From the NCBI RefSeq assembly GCF_963675305.1, contig NZ_OY776147.1, positions 1,922,001 to 1,986,000 on the forward strand: DNA of 64,000 bases. Reading direction: 5' to 3'. This DNA is from an uncultured Hyphomonas sp. Lineage in GTDB: Bacteria > Pseudomonadota > Alphaproteobacteria > Caulobacterales > Hyphomonadaceae. The position numbers and the translations under genes are program-made. The notes under the pieces were generated by a model, which was not told the origin of the DNA, did no database searches, and saw nothing but the letters and a program-made list of their open reading frames with translations. This document shows, one piece after another, positions 1-8,933 of this stretch (positions are counted from its first letter, which is position 1; each line of letters starts with the position of its first letter).

Positions 1-129
1 GCAGCCTGGCAATGGTACGATGAGCCTGTCCGCGCCGCGATCAACAAATGGCTGAAGGCCCGCCGTAAACGGGCTGAGGCCAATGCGTCCGCACCAGCGG
101 ACAGTGTGGCGGCGTCCCGGTCCCGTTAA
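1..129 (+). CDS. C-terminal fragment, possibly acyltransferase family 3
   Basis: Frame 1 is open from the window edge to a TAA at 127-129 and gives the last 42 residues of a protein. The fragment begins AAWQWYDEPVRAAINKWL and then becomes Arg/Lys/Ala-rich. A pattern of aromatic residues, an acidic residue, Pro and a basic tail is typical of the last membrane helix and cytoplasmic end of OafA/YrhL-type acyltransferase 3 proteins, which is the basis of the guess. Too little is present to confirm the family; any membrane protein with a basic cytoplasmic tail would look similar. Confidence 0.4.
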   Translation, partial: AAWQWYDEPVRAAINKWLKARRKRAEANASAPADSVAASRSR

Positions 130-289
130 GCCCGCGACGCAAGCAGCTGATCGAACATAGACAGCCTGACCCGGCATTGCTTTAACCAGACATCAGGTCA
201 TCCGATTGTCCTCGCTGGCCTTGGTTTTTGGCAAAGCCGGGCAAAGCGCGAATGCGCCATGGCACCCGGTGGCCCAGGAGAATGCCGGG

Positions 290-1303
290 ATGAAATACCT
301 CAAGCCCTTTCTGATTTCCGTGTCGGCGCTGGCGCTACTCACCGGCTGCGGCGGCGGGGGCGGAAGTGGCTCATCGACCGGCACGCCGGTGTCTCCGCCA
401 CCACCATCTCCCCCGCCTCCGCCACCGCCACCCCCTCCTCCTCCGCCTCCACCGGTTCCGACAAGCCAGACGGACGTAGTGTATGGCAGCGGGCAACTCG
501 CCAACGGATCCAGGTCGCTCCTGCTGGATGTGTATCAGTCGGGCGAAGAATGCACGGCGCCCCGGCCTCTCGTCGTTCTGGTTCACGGCGGCGGGTTTGA
601 GATCGGATCGAAACAGTCTGCGCCCTGGCCATCCTTTGCGTCCGAGCTGACCGATCAGGGCTATGTCGCCATTTCGATCGACTATCGCCTGATTGGCGAC
701 GACCCGGTGCCTTCAGCAGAATTCCAACCCATCCGGGATGCGATCCTGAATTCCGGCGTCGGCCCCGTTATCTCGAATGACCTTCAGGCGCAGGCGGATG
801 CGATTGCCAGTTCAATCGAAGACGCCACGAATGCCCTTCGCTGGATCGAGGCCAATGATGACGATCTCTGCGTGGACATGAGCCGTTTCGCCATCTGGGG
901 CGAATCCGCAGGATCCGTGATCGGCCTTCACGTGACCTACGGCCTGGATGAGTATTCGATCTACTCTCCGGAGCCACAGGTCATGATCGATTACTGGGGG
1001 CGATTCATCTATGATGGCCTGATGGATCCCGGCGAACCGCCGCTTCTAATCCTCCACGGCGATCAGGATGACGTCGTGGACTATTCGTTCGCCCAGGCAA
1101 TTCAGACCGAAGCGGCTGCCAGCAACATTCCTTATGCCTTTTATACCGTTACCGGCGCCCGCCACAGCTTCGATGAGGTTCCGGTCCGCACTCTCACGAT
1201 TGACGGGAAGACGTTGCTGCAGATCACCTACGACTTCATCACCGCACACCTGCAATCGGGGACACCGGTTTATGAAACCAGATCCGTGCCGCTGAACAAC
1301 TAG
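290..1303 (+). CDS. Proline-rich lipoprotein with alpha/beta-hydrolase (carboxylesterase-like) domain
   Basis: A 337-residue predicted lipoprotein. The ATG at 290 is chosen over an upstream TTG because AGGAG lies about 10 bases before it and the product then starts with a classic lipoprotein signal (MKYLKPFL, lipobox LLTGC, Cys20). A poly-Gly stretch and a poly-Pro linker (about residues 30-60) follow, then an alpha/beta-hydrolase domain with an HGGG oxyanion motif near residue 99, the nucleophile elbow GESAG with Ser about 206, an Asp in HGDQDD and a His in GARHSF. Two Cys (GEEC, DDLC) are conserved in its paralogue. It is probably an envelope-anchored esterase; the substrate is unknown. Both domains of the protein at 9834-11990 are close paralogues. 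Confidence 0.8.
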   Translation: MKYLKPFLISVSALALLTGCGGGGGSGSSTGTPVSPPPPSPPPPPPPPPPPPPPPVPTSQTDVVYGSGQLANGSRSLLLDVYQSGEECTAPRPLVVLVHGGGFEIGSKQSAPWPSFASELTDQGYVAISIDYRLIGDDPVPSAEFQPIRDAILNSGVGPVISNDLQAQADAIASSIEDATNALRWIEANDDDLCVDMSRFAIWGESAGSVIGLHVTYGLDEYSIYSPEPQVMIDYWGRFIYDGLMDPGEPPLLILHGDQDDVVDYSFAQAIQTEAAASNIPYAFYTVTGARHSFDEVPVRTLTIDGKTLLQITYDFITAHLQSGTPVYETRSVPLNN

Positions 1304-1371
1304 GCCGGCCGGTCAGGACAATGTCAGCTTTTGCGGATAGGGTTGTGTAAAATGCCGGACATCCGAAACGC

Positions 1372-2046
1372 ATGCGAACACTGATCATTGAAGATAATCG
1401 AGAACTGGCAAACCTGCTCTCCGAGCGCCTGGGTGCACGCGGGATCGACAGCGACATTGCCGGCGGCATCGAAGAGGCGGACGACCATATGGCCGTTGGG
1501 CAGTTCGATGTCATCATGCTCGATCTCGGCCTGCCGGACGGGGATGGAATCGACTGGTTGCGCGGCCTGCCCGCGGACCGTCCGCCCGTTCTGATCCTTT
1601 CGGCGCGAAGCACGCTGGATGACCGCGTCACCGGGCTGGACACCGGCGCCGACGACTATCTCGTCAAACCGGCAGAAGTGGAAGAAATCGCCGCCCGGCT
1701 GCGCGCGCTGATCCGCCGGCCCGGTCGCCGCGACCCGGTCATCCTGACGGTCGGAGAAGTCACATTCGACACGACCAGCCGGCAGGCGGAGCTGGCGGGA
1801 CGTCCCCTGGCCATCGGCCGGAAAGAGGCTGACTTCCTGGAGATCCTGCTGCGCAATGCCGGCAAGGTCGTGCCCCGCGAACGCATTGAAGGCGCACTCT
1901 ACAGCGCCGCAGATCCGGTCACGCCAAATGCCCTGGAAGCTGTAGCCTCCCGTCTTCGGCGCCGCTTCGCTGAGGCCGGAGAGAACGATATCCTCCACAC
2001 AGTCCGCGGCGTCGGATACCTGTTCGGAAACCGGAGCGCGTCATGA
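1372..2046 (+). CDS. OmpR/PhoB-family response regulator
   Basis: A 224-residue two-domain response regulator. The receiver domain (about 1-115) shows the acidic pair Glu7/Asp8, the phospho-acceptor Asp51 in IMLDLGLPDGDG, and Lys99 in DYLVKP. A winged-helix DNA-binding domain (about 125-220) ends with the usual VRGVGYLF hairpin. It overlaps the following histidine kinase gene by 4 bases (ATGA), so the two are translationally coupled and form a cognate pair. Its position directly ahead of a heavy-metal-type RND efflux operon suggests it controls that operon, as CusR/CzcR do; this is inference. Confidence 0.9.
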   Translation: MRTLIIEDNRELANLLSERLGARGIDSDIAGGIEEADDHMAVGQFDVIMLDLGLPDGDGIDWLRGLPADRPPVLILSARSTLDDRVTGLDTGADDYLVKPAEVEEIAARLRALIRRPGRRDPVILTVGEVTFDTTSRQAELAGRPLAIGRKEADFLEILLRNAGKVVPRERIEGALYSAADPVTPNALEAVASRLRRRFAEAGENDILHTVRGVGYLFGNRSAS

Positions 2047-3047
2047 ACTCCATTGCCGGCAGATTACTTCGTGGCCTGTTGATATCGGGACTGGTCGGCG
2101 GCGTCGTGCTGACGGTTCTCGTCACCTATGAGTATGGCCTGCTCAGCGCCAATCCGCCCCCCTTTTGGCGAACTGTCCGCGAAATTACTGAACACGTTCT
2201 GGTCCCCTTCGGTGTGTTTCTTTTGCTGTTCGGAACGGGCGCGCTGCTGGTGGTCCGCCGGGTTGAGCGCCAGCTGAAGGCAATCGCCGGGAATGTGCAG
2301 GAAGCCGCCAAGGAACTTCGCAGCTACCAGATGCCGCCCGATGCGCTGCCCAGCGAACTCACACCCTTCACGGAAGCGGTCAACGAACTGACCAGCCGCC
2401 TGGCCAGCCATGCCCGTCGCCAGGAGGCCTTCGCTGCCGATGCCGCGCATGAACTGAAAACGCCGCTGTCCATTCTGGCCCTCTCGCTCGACAAACTGCC
2501 CGCTGACGAAGCGGCACCTCTGCGTACGCAGGTCCGCGCATTGTCTGACATGGTTGACCAGCTCTTGCTCCTCGCGCGCAGCAATGCCCCCGACACGGAC
2601 CAGCGCCACAAGCTGATCGAACCGGACGCGCTGGCCCGCCGGGTGGTCGCTGAACTTGCCCCCGCGGCGATCCAGGCCGGCCGCGACCTATCGGTCGAGA
2701 CTGAGAACCCCGCCCCGTTCCGCGGACTGGAAGAGGCGATCGCAGCGTCCCTTCGCACCCTGATCGTCAATGCCTTGCGCGCCACGCCAGAAGGCAGCGA
2801 AGTCATCGTCCGCGCAGGCCCCGGCGCAAGCCTCGCTGTCATTGATGGCGGCACAGGCCTGACGGCAGGCGAGCTGGAAAAACTGAAAGCCCGCGGCATT
2901 CGGGCAGATCGGGCCCCCGGTGGCGAAGCTGGCCTTGGCCTCGCCATCGCAGACCGGATTGCCGACTCCCATGGCGGTGAACTTGTCACCTGCCTGCCGG
3001 AATATTCCGGTCTAGCGCTTCGCTTCCCCGACGCCAGGCCTGCCTGA
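2043..3047 (+). CDS. Sensor histidine kinase
   Basis: A 334-residue membrane histidine kinase. Two hydrophobic segments (about 8-28 and 52-72) flank a short periplasmic loop of only some 25 residues, so it has no large sensor domain. The H-box AADAAHELKTPLS carries His136. An N-box (LIVNALRATPEG), a G1 region (DGGTGL, a variant of DxGxG) and a G2 box (GLGLAIADRIADSHGG) follow. The short loop resembles kinases that sense within the membrane rather than CusS-like metal binders with long loops. It partners with the response regulator that it overlaps by 4 bases. Confidence 0.9.
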   Translation: MNSIAGRLLRGLLISGLVGGVVLTVLVTYEYGLLSANPPPFWRTVREITEHVLVPFGVFLLLFGTGALLVVRRVERQLKAIAGNVQEAAKELRSYQMPPDALPSELTPFTEAVNELTSRLASHARRQEAFAADAAHELKTPLSILALSLDKLPADEAAPLRTQVRALSDMVDQLLLLARSNAPDTDQRHKLIEPDALARRVVAELAPAAIQAGRDLSVETENPAPFRGLEEAIAASLRTLIVNALRATPEGSEVIVRAGPGASLAVIDGGTGLTAGELEKLKARGIRADRAPGGEAGLGLAIADRIADSHGGELVTCLPEYSGLALRFPDARPA

Positions 3048-3074
3048 TTTTTCAGCACCGAACTTCTCCCTGAT

Positions 3075-3093
3075 CTGCATGACACACATGCAG
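3075..3093. promoter_or_regulatory. Inverted repeat upstream of efflux operon (candidate operator)
   Basis: Perfect 7-bp arms CTGCATG and CATGCAG separated by ACACA, about 86-104 bases before the adaptor-protein start. The gap between kinase and adaptor genes is 131 bases, enough for a separate efflux promoter, so this is a reasonable response-regulator or repressor site. No consensus is known to support it. Confidence 0.35.
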
Positions 3094-3143
3094 TTGCGCA
3101 ATTCCGCGTCAGGATCACGTCAGAGAGTTCTGCCAGAACCGCC

Positions 3144-3164
3144 CTCATGGACAGAAACCATGAG
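3144..3164. promoter_or_regulatory. Second inverted repeat near the start of the efflux adaptor gene
   Basis: Perfect 7-bp arms CTCATGG and CCATGAG around ACAGAAA, ending 14 bases before the ATG at 3179. In RNA it could form a hairpin close to a weak ribosome binding site (GAGAAG); in DNA it could be an operator. It shares the CATG core with the repeat at 3075-3093. Confidence 0.3.
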
Positions 3165-3178
3165 ACGGCGAGAAGACG

Positions 3179-4234
3179 ATGGTGAATTGGGTATTACGTA
3201 CAGCGCTGGCGGCGACCGCCCTGCTTGTCTGCAGTCAGGGGGCTCTTTCCCAGACCGTTGAAGTCACCGCAGCCAGCCGGAAGGCGCTCGGTATATCAAC
3301 GGCAACAGTGCGCACGGAAAGCACAATCGAAGGCGCGCGGATGTTCGGAACCGTCATTGCGCCGCCGGGGAATTCCTCTCCGGTCGCAAGTCCGTTCGAG
3401 GCCGTCCTGCTCGAACCGCTCGTCATTCCAGGCATGCAGGTCAAAGCCGGTGACCCGGTCGCCCTGATGTACAGCCCGGAATATGAAACCGCCCAGGCCG
3501 AGATCGAGTCCGAGCGGATCACCGCCGAACACATGGACCATTTGCTTGAACGGGTCACGGAGCTCCGCGAACTGGGCCTGCGCTCTGCCCAGGAGGCAGA
3601 CGAAGCTGAGCACGACTCCAAATCAGCTCATCTGAACCTCGCCGCATCGCAGCGGCGCCTGTCCGCCGTGCGCAGCGCAAACGGCGCCGGCCGCTTCAAG
3701 CTCGTGGCGCCCGCATCCGGCACAGTCGCCAGCATCTCTGTCGCGGCCGGGGAAGCTGTCGGCATGTCAGAGCCCTTCCTCTCGATTTTCGACGGCCAGC
3801 GATACTGGCTGGACGTCGCCCTACCCGAGCGGGTGGCAAACACCTTCTCGATTGGCTCCACCGTTTCCCTCGCCGGCAATGCAGGCAAAGGCACTGTGGT
3901 GGCGATTGACCCAACGATCGATGCCCGCCTCCAGTCCATCCGGATAAAGATCGAACTGCCGGAAACCGGCAACTGGCGCCTTGGCCAGCTCGTTGACCTT
4001 TCGCTCGATACCGCCGGGCACGATGCCAATATGGTTATTCCTGCCCGCGCCATCGTGCGGATTGGCGGCATGGACTGTGTCTTTGTCGATACCGGGGACA
4101 GCTTCCGCCGCGTTGAAGTGAACGTTCTCACCCGCAGCCGGGAAGACGCAGTGCTGACCGGCGGCGTGGAGCCGGGCGACCGGGTTGCCATCTCTGGTCT
4201 CGCCGCGCTCAAGAACCTCGCAGAAGGAGTCTGA
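3179..4234 (+). CDS. RND efflux periplasmic adaptor (CusB/CzcB-like)
   Basis: A 351-residue membrane-fusion protein. A Sec signal peptide (about 1-25, ending GALSQ) is followed by a split biotinyl-lipoyl-like domain (ASPFEAVLLEPLVIPGMQVKAGDPV and later APASGTVASISVAAGE), an alpha-helical hairpin (about 100-160, Glu/Arg-rich) and a beta-barrel and membrane-proximal region. It links the inner-membrane pump to the outer-membrane channel encoded downstream. There is no extra Met/His-rich metal-binding N-terminal domain, so the substrate cannot be read from it. GGAG in its last codons serves as the ribosome binding site for the pump gene 5 bases downstream. Confidence 0.88.
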   Translation: MVNWVLRTALAATALLVCSQGALSQTVEVTAASRKALGISTATVRTESTIEGARMFGTVIAPPGNSSPVASPFEAVLLEPLVIPGMQVKAGDPVALMYSPEYETAQAEIESERITAEHMDHLLERVTELRELGLRSAQEADEAEHDSKSAHLNLAASQRRLSAVRSANGAGRFKLVAPASGTVASISVAAGEAVGMSEPFLSIFDGQRYWLDVALPERVANTFSIGSTVSLAGNAGKGTVVAIDPTIDARLQSIRIKIELPETGNWRLGQLVDLSLDTAGHDANMVIPARAIVRIGGMDCVFVDTGDSFRRVEVNVLTRSREDAVLTGGVEPGDRVAISGLAALKNLAEGV

Positions 4235-4239
4235 GGACC

Positions 4240-7200
4240 GTGCTGGACCGCCTTGTCTCCTTTTCGCTCACCCAGCGCATCTTCATCCTGGGTGCCGCCC
4301 TGCTGCTGGCCGTATCCGGTCTCTATGCATCGGCCCGCCTTCCCATTGATGCCTTTCCCGAGATCGCACCGACCCAGGTCAAGATCATCCTGAAGGCGCC
4401 TGGCATGACGCCGGAAGAAGTGGAATCCCGTGTTGTCCGCCCGCTGGAAATGGAACTGCTCGGCATTCCCGACCAGACCATCATGCGCGCCAAGGCTAAA
4501 TACGCGATTGCCGACATCACAATCGACTTCAAGGAAGGCACGGATATCTACTGGGCCCGCCAGCAGGTCTCCGAACGGCTGACGGCTGTCAGCGGGGAAT
4601 TCCCGGAAACCGTTTCCGGTGGTCTCGCTCCGATCTCCACGGCCCTGTCTGAAGTGTTCATGTTTACCATCGAGAGCGATGATCTCTCGCTGGAGGAACG
4701 CCGGTCCCTGCTCGACTGGGTTATCCGGCCGGCCCTGCGGACCTTGCCAGGCGTCGCCGACGTGAATGCGCTCGGCGGCCGGGTACGGACCTTCACCATC
4801 GCGCCAGACGAAGCCGCTATCGCCATGGCCGGGGTCAGTCTCGACGACATCCGCACTGCGCTTGAAAACAACAACCGGAATGATGGCGCAGGCCGCATGT
4901 CCGAAGGAGAAGAAGCCCTCGTCGTTCGCTCCACCGGCGCCACCGAAAACGAAGCGGACATTGGCGCCCTGGTCATTCAGGAATCGGATGGACAGGTCCT
5001 CCGTCTGCGAGACATTGCAACCGTTCAGCTCGGCAGCCTCACCCGCTATGGCTCCGTCACGCGTGATGGCACGGGCGAAGCCGTCGAAGGCATCGTCGTC
5101 GCCCTTCGCGGTGCCGACGCCCGGATGGTTGTCAAAGGCGTGGAGGACAAACTTGCAGAGCTGCAGAGCAGCCTGCCGGAAGGCGTGAAGATCGAAGTCT
5201 TCTACAATCGCTCCGACCTGATCGAAAAAGCGGTCTGGACCGTCACCGAGGCGCTGCTGATCGCTGTCGTCCTCGTGATTGGTCTCCTCATCGTCTTCCT
5301 CGGAGACTGGCGTGCAGCCCTGGTCGTGACGCTGATCCTGCCAGCCTCTGCTCTGGCGACATTCCTCCTGATGAAAGTCTTCGGCCTGTCGGCAAACCTG
5401 ATGAGTCTCGGCGGACTGGCCATCGCCATCGGGATGATCGTCGACGGGGCCATCGTCGTGACGGAGAACGCCGTCGAGCGCCTGCACGAAAATCCGAATT
5501 CCAGCAAACTGCATGTGATCTATCGCGCCGCATCGGAAGTCGCGCTTCCCACCGCTGCCGGTATCTTCATCATCTGCCTGGTTTTCGTGCCGCTGCTCAC
5601 GCTGCAGGGCCTCGAAGGCAAACTGTTCGCGCCGGTCGCCCTTGCCATCGTGTTTGCCCTTGGCTCAGCCCTCCTGCTCGCCTGCACGCTGATCCCTGTT
5701 CTTGCATCCTACCTCCTCAAGTCTTCCGGCGCGCACGAAACCTTCCTGATGCGGATCCTCTCACCAGCTTATCGCAGCCTGCTAAACCGTGTCCTCGATA
5801 TGCCGGTCATCGTTTACGCAATTGCCGCGATCAGCATTGTCTTTGCCGGGTTTGCCTATACGGCTACCGGAAAGACGTTCATGCCGACCATGAACGAGGG
5901 ATCGGTCGTGATGCAGCTTGCTGCCCTTCCATCCATCAATCTCAACCAGAGTGAAGCCGACGCCATGCGCGCGCAGGCCGCCATTCTGGAGAAGGTTCCT
6001 GAAGTCGAACATATTGTCGGCCGTATCGGCTCCGACGAATTGGGTCTCGACCCGATGGGCCTCAATGAATCCGACATGTTCCTCGAACTGGTTCCGCGTG
6101 AAGAATGGCGCGGCCCGGATACGGAATGGCTGGTCGGGGAAATCCGCACGGTGATGGATGACTTTGTCGGCATCGAATCCTCCTTCACCCAGCCAATTGA
6201 AATGCGCGTCTCCGAAATGCTGACCGGTTCCCGGGGCGATCTGGCCGTGAAAATCTTCGGGCCCGACTCCAACGAACTCGCCGCGCTGGCCGGCCGGGTG
6301 GAGCAGGCCATCTCCACGGTTCCGGGCGCTGCAGACGTTTTCACCGCCTCCAATGATGTTTCCGAATATCTGCAGGTGGACATCGACCCGACCCGCGCAG
6401 GCCGGCTCGGTCTGGATGTCATCACGATCCAGGACGAACTCCGGTCGCGGCTTGAAGGCGTTACTGCGGGCGAAGTGATCGAGCCTGGCCGGCGCACGCC
6501 CATTGTCATCCGGCAGGACCAGGCAGAAGGAAACGCCGCATTCGACTTCGGTAATCTCCTCATCGTCAATCCGGCCGGAGAGATGGTCCGCCTGTCCGAT
6601 GTGGCGACTGTCTCCCGCGTCGGAGGCCTCGCCTCGGTCGCCCGGGAAAATGGCTCCCGCTATGCAGTGGTTCAGGCTTTTGTCTCCGGCCGCGATCTCG
6701 TTGGCTTCGTGGCAGACGCGCAGGCGGCGGTTGAAGCCTCGGGCGCTATGCCAGCCGGCTACACGCTTGAGTTCGGCGGCGAGTTCGAAAACCAGCGCCG
6801 TGCCTCGGCCCGGCTGTCCCTGATGGTGCCGCTCTCGCTCGGCCTGATCTTTGTCGTCCTGTTCGGAACGCTCCGGTCGATCCGGCAAGCCATGCTGATC
6901 CTCCTGAACATTCCTTTTGCGCTGGTCGGCGGGATCATCGCGCTCAGCCTGTCCGGCGAATATCTCTCGGTTCCGGCATCGGTTGGCTTCATTGCCCTGC
7001 TCGGCATCGCTGTCCTCAATGGACTGGTGCTGGTGACCTGTTTCAATGACTTGCGCGCCATCGGTCTCGATACGGAAGAAGCCGTCCGCCAGGGCTCGGA
7101 GCGCCGCCTTCGTCCGGTTCTGATGACCGCCGCGACTGCCGCCCTCGGCCTTGTCCCGCTCCTGTTCGCTCATGGCCCCGGATCGGAACTCCAGCGGCCG

Positions 7201-7350
7201 CTGGCGATCGTCGTGATCGGCGGTCTCGCATCATCCACCATTCTGACACTGTTCCTGATGCCGGTGCTTTACCGCCGCTTCGGTGTCGAACGTACGCCGG
7301 CCGGTGTGCCGCAAGGAGAGGTCCAATGGATACGCCCCTACGCAAACTGA
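4240..7350 (+). CDS. RND efflux permease, heavy-metal (CusA/CzcA) type
   Basis: A 1036-residue inner-membrane proton-driven pump, the full length for the family, starting at GTG with AAGGAG ahead. It has one N-terminal membrane segment, a large periplasmic loop (DFKEGTDIYWARQQVSERL is a CzcA-type signature), a central membrane block including GMIVDGAIVVTENAVERL with the charged TM4 residues typical of heavy-metal RND pumps, a second periplasmic loop, and a C-terminal membrane block. Sequence type and neighbours (two-component system, DUF3240, TolC-like channel) point to metal export, probably Cu/Ag or Zn/Co/Cd. The exact metal is not determinable here. Confidence 0.9.
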   Translation: MLDRLVSFSLTQRIFILGAALLLAVSGLYASARLPIDAFPEIAPTQVKIILKAPGMTPEEVESRVVRPLEMELLGIPDQTIMRAKAKYAIADITIDFKEGTDIYWARQQVSERLTAVSGEFPETVSGGLAPISTALSEVFMFTIESDDLSLEERRSLLDWVIRPALRTLPGVADVNALGGRVRTFTIAPDEAAIAMAGVSLDDIRTALENNNRNDGAGRMSEGEEALVVRSTGATENEADIGALVIQESDGQVLRLRDIATVQLGSLTRYGSVTRDGTGEAVEGIVVALRGADARMVVKGVEDKLAELQSSLPEGVKIEVFYNRSDLIEKAVWTVTEALLIAVVLVIGLLIVFLGDWRAALVVTLILPASALATFLLMKVFGLSANLMSLGGLAIAIGMIVDGAIVVTENAVERLHENPNSSKLHVIYRAASEVALPTAAGIFIICLVFVPLLTLQGLEGKLFAPVALAIVFALGSALLLACTLIPVLASYLLKSSGAHETFLMRILSPAYRSLLNRVLDMPVIVYAIAAISIVFAGFAYTATGKTFMPTMNEGSVVMQLAALPSINLNQSEADAMRAQAAILEKVPEVEHIVGRIGSDELGLDPMGLNESDMFLELVPREEWRGPDTEWLVGEIRTVMDDFVGIESSFTQPIEMRVSEMLTGSRGDLAVKIFGPDSNELAALAGRVEQAISTVPGAADVFTASNDVSEYLQVDIDPTRAGRLGLDVITIQDELRSRLEGVTAGEVIEPGRRTPIVIRQDQAEGNAAFDFGNLLIVNPAGEMVRLSDVATVSRVGGLASVARENGSRYAVVQAFVSGRDLVGFVADAQAAVEASGAMPAGYTLEFGGEFENQRRASARLSLMVPLSLGLIFVVLFGTLRSIRQAMLILLNIPFALVGGIIALSLSGEYLSVPASVGFIALLGIAVLNGLVLVTCFNDLRAIGLDTEEAVRQGSERRLRPVLMTAATAALGLVPLLFAHGPGSELQRPLAIVVIGGLASSTILTLFLMPVLYRRFGVERTPAGVPQGEVQWIRPYAN

Positions 7351-7637
7351 CGCTGGTCTGCCCCAAGAGCATCCAGCCGACCGTGCTGGACACGCTGGAC
7401 GGGATCGACCCGCCGCTGCCGGGATATACCAGCCATGACGGGCTCGGCCATGGCAGCTCGATGGATCTCGCCTCGACCGCAGAGAAAGTGAAGGGCGCCA
7501 TGAAGGTCTTCACCGTGCTGATGGTCCTTCCGGAGGAAGCCATTCCACTAGTGCTGGAAACCATCCGCAAGGCCTGCCCGCGCCGTCAGATCTCTTACTG
7601 GATCGAACCTGTACTCGACTTTGGACGCCTGAAATGA
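7326..7637 (+). CDS. DUF3240 family protein
   Basis: A 103-residue small cytoplasmic protein that overlaps the end of the pump gene by 25 bases and the start of the channel gene by 4 bases. Length, the opening strand LRKLTLVCPKSIQPTVLDTL and the MKVFTVLMVLPEE core fit DUF3240, a PII-like ferredoxin-fold family found in metal-efflux RND operons. Its role is unknown; a regulatory or metal-sensing function beside the pump is inferred from context. The extensive overlap indicates tight translational coupling. Confidence 0.75.
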   Translation: MDTPLRKLTLVCPKSIQPTVLDTLDGIDPPLPGYTSHDGLGHGSSMDLASTAEKVKGAMKVFTVLMVLPEEAIPLVLETIRKACPRRQISYWIEPVLDFGRLK

Positions 7638-8863
7638 AAATTCGCCTCCTTGCCGCCGCACTTGCCAGCACCCTGTTTCTTGCCCAACCGGCCATCAGCC
7701 AGACCGACCCGGTTGTGGACCTGATGGAACAGGCCGTCCGGACCAGCCCGTCCTATCGCTCGGCCAAAGCCGACATGGACCGGGCCAGCGCCTCGGCCCG
7801 GCGGATTGCGTCCGGCCCGTATGAGTTCGAGATCAATGCAAGCGGTGGCCAGCGCAAGATCGACGATCCGCTCGCCTCGGAAAACCGGTACACGGAATGG
7901 TCCGCGGGTATCTCCCGCACGGTCCGCCTGCCGGGCAAGCGGCAGGTCGATGCCAATATTGCGCAGCTGGAAACAGACCTCGCCGGCACCGGGGTGGACC
8001 AGTCCCTGTTTGCCGAACGCGAGAAGTTCGCGATGCTGTGGAGTGCCTGGCGCCGGGCGGACCTTCTGTCGACTTCTTCCGCGTCCCAGGCCGCCGAAGC
8101 GCTTCGTATCGCCGAGCTGCAACAGATCGCCGTGGACAAGGGCGCGGAACGCCAGATCCGGGCAGACCAGCTGGCCGCTGAAGCGGGCCTGCTGCAGCTG
8201 CAGGCGGAACAGGACCGGACGGAGGCGCAGGTTGCCCGCGCGGCGCTTGTTGCGCGGTATCCGGACATCGTGTTCCCGGAGACGACGGCGCCGCTGGATG
8301 TGTCTGAAACCATGATCTCTCCGCTGTTTGAAGCGACCGCTGAAAGCTCCCCCGCCTATCGCCGCGCAGGCCTGCTGGCCGAACAGGCAAGGTTGAAAGC
8401 GCAGCGGGCGCGGATGGAGAAGCGGCCGGACCCAACCTTTGGCCTCGACTTCGGCAATGAGTTCGGCGGGTCCGAAACCAGTGTCATGGCGCGGGTCAGC
8501 ATCCCGATCGGCGGTTCGGCCCGGCGGGCCTATGCCCAGGAAATGTCCGCCACCGCCACGGTCGCCGAGCTCGACCGGGTGACGGCGCAGCGCGAAGCCT
8601 TTCAGGCAGTCCAGGCCGCGCGCCAATCCCTCGGCGCTGCGATGACGCTGTATGAGAAATCCCTTGAGACCGCAGAGTCTTCCCGGAAAATCCTGGAGAC
8701 GATCCAGAAGGGATATGACTATGGCGAGATCACCATCACCGAATTCCTGAATGGACGCCGCGCTCTGATCTCTGCCGAACGCACGGTGGCGGAACAACGC
8801 GCCCGGCTGGAGAGCGCGGTGCTTCACCTTCTAGCGCTGACGGGCGGTCCGGAGACGGAATAA
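7634..8863 (+). CDS. TolC-family outer-membrane efflux channel (CusC/CzcC-like)
   Basis: A 409-residue protein with a Sec signal peptide (MKIRLLAAALASTLFLAQPAISQ) and two repeated coiled-coil halves of the outer-membrane efflux protein fold, rich in Ala, Glu, Gln and Arg (for example about residues 60-200 and 240-395). It completes the tripartite pump with the adaptor and permease. The start ATG overlaps the preceding DUF3240 stop (ATGA). No lipobox Cys is visible. It is last in the operon and is followed at 8885-8908 by a short stem-loop. Confidence 0.85.
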   Translation: MKIRLLAAALASTLFLAQPAISQTDPVVDLMEQAVRTSPSYRSAKADMDRASASARRIASGPYEFEINASGGQRKIDDPLASENRYTEWSAGISRTVRLPGKRQVDANIAQLETDLAGTGVDQSLFAEREKFAMLWSAWRRADLLSTSSASQAAEALRIAELQQIAVDKGAERQIRADQLAAEAGLLQLQAEQDRTEAQVARAALVARYPDIVFPETTAPLDVSETMISPLFEATAESSPAYRRAGLLAEQARLKAQRARMEKRPDPTFGLDFGNEFGGSETSVMARVSIPIGGSARRAYAQEMSATATVAELDRVTAQREAFQAVQAARQSLGAAMTLYEKSLETAESSRKILETIQKGYDYGEITITEFLNGRRALISAERTVAEQRARLESAVLHLLALTGGPETE

Positions 8864-8884
8864 AGGCGCACCCAGCACATCCGC

Positions 8885-8908
8885 CCGGACACGCAGGTCG
8901 CGCTCCGG
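8885..8908. terminator. Stem-loop between the convergent efflux operon and duplicated unknown gene
   Basis: CCGGA-CA-CGC, loop AGGTC, GCG-C-TCCGG. The same stem with a different loop occurs at 55869-55892 downstream of the paralogous gene, which argues that the structure is kept. It lies between two convergent genes and could end transcription from either side, but lacks a clear T-run on the plus strand. Confidence 0.45.
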
Positions 8909-8933
8909 CAAAAGACCTGATTGTGCGGTAAGC

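Noticed and set aside
3628..5514. A 628-codon open frame on the minus strand across the adaptor and pump genes
   Set aside because: It is the antisense shadow of two clearly coding genes and shows no family motif.
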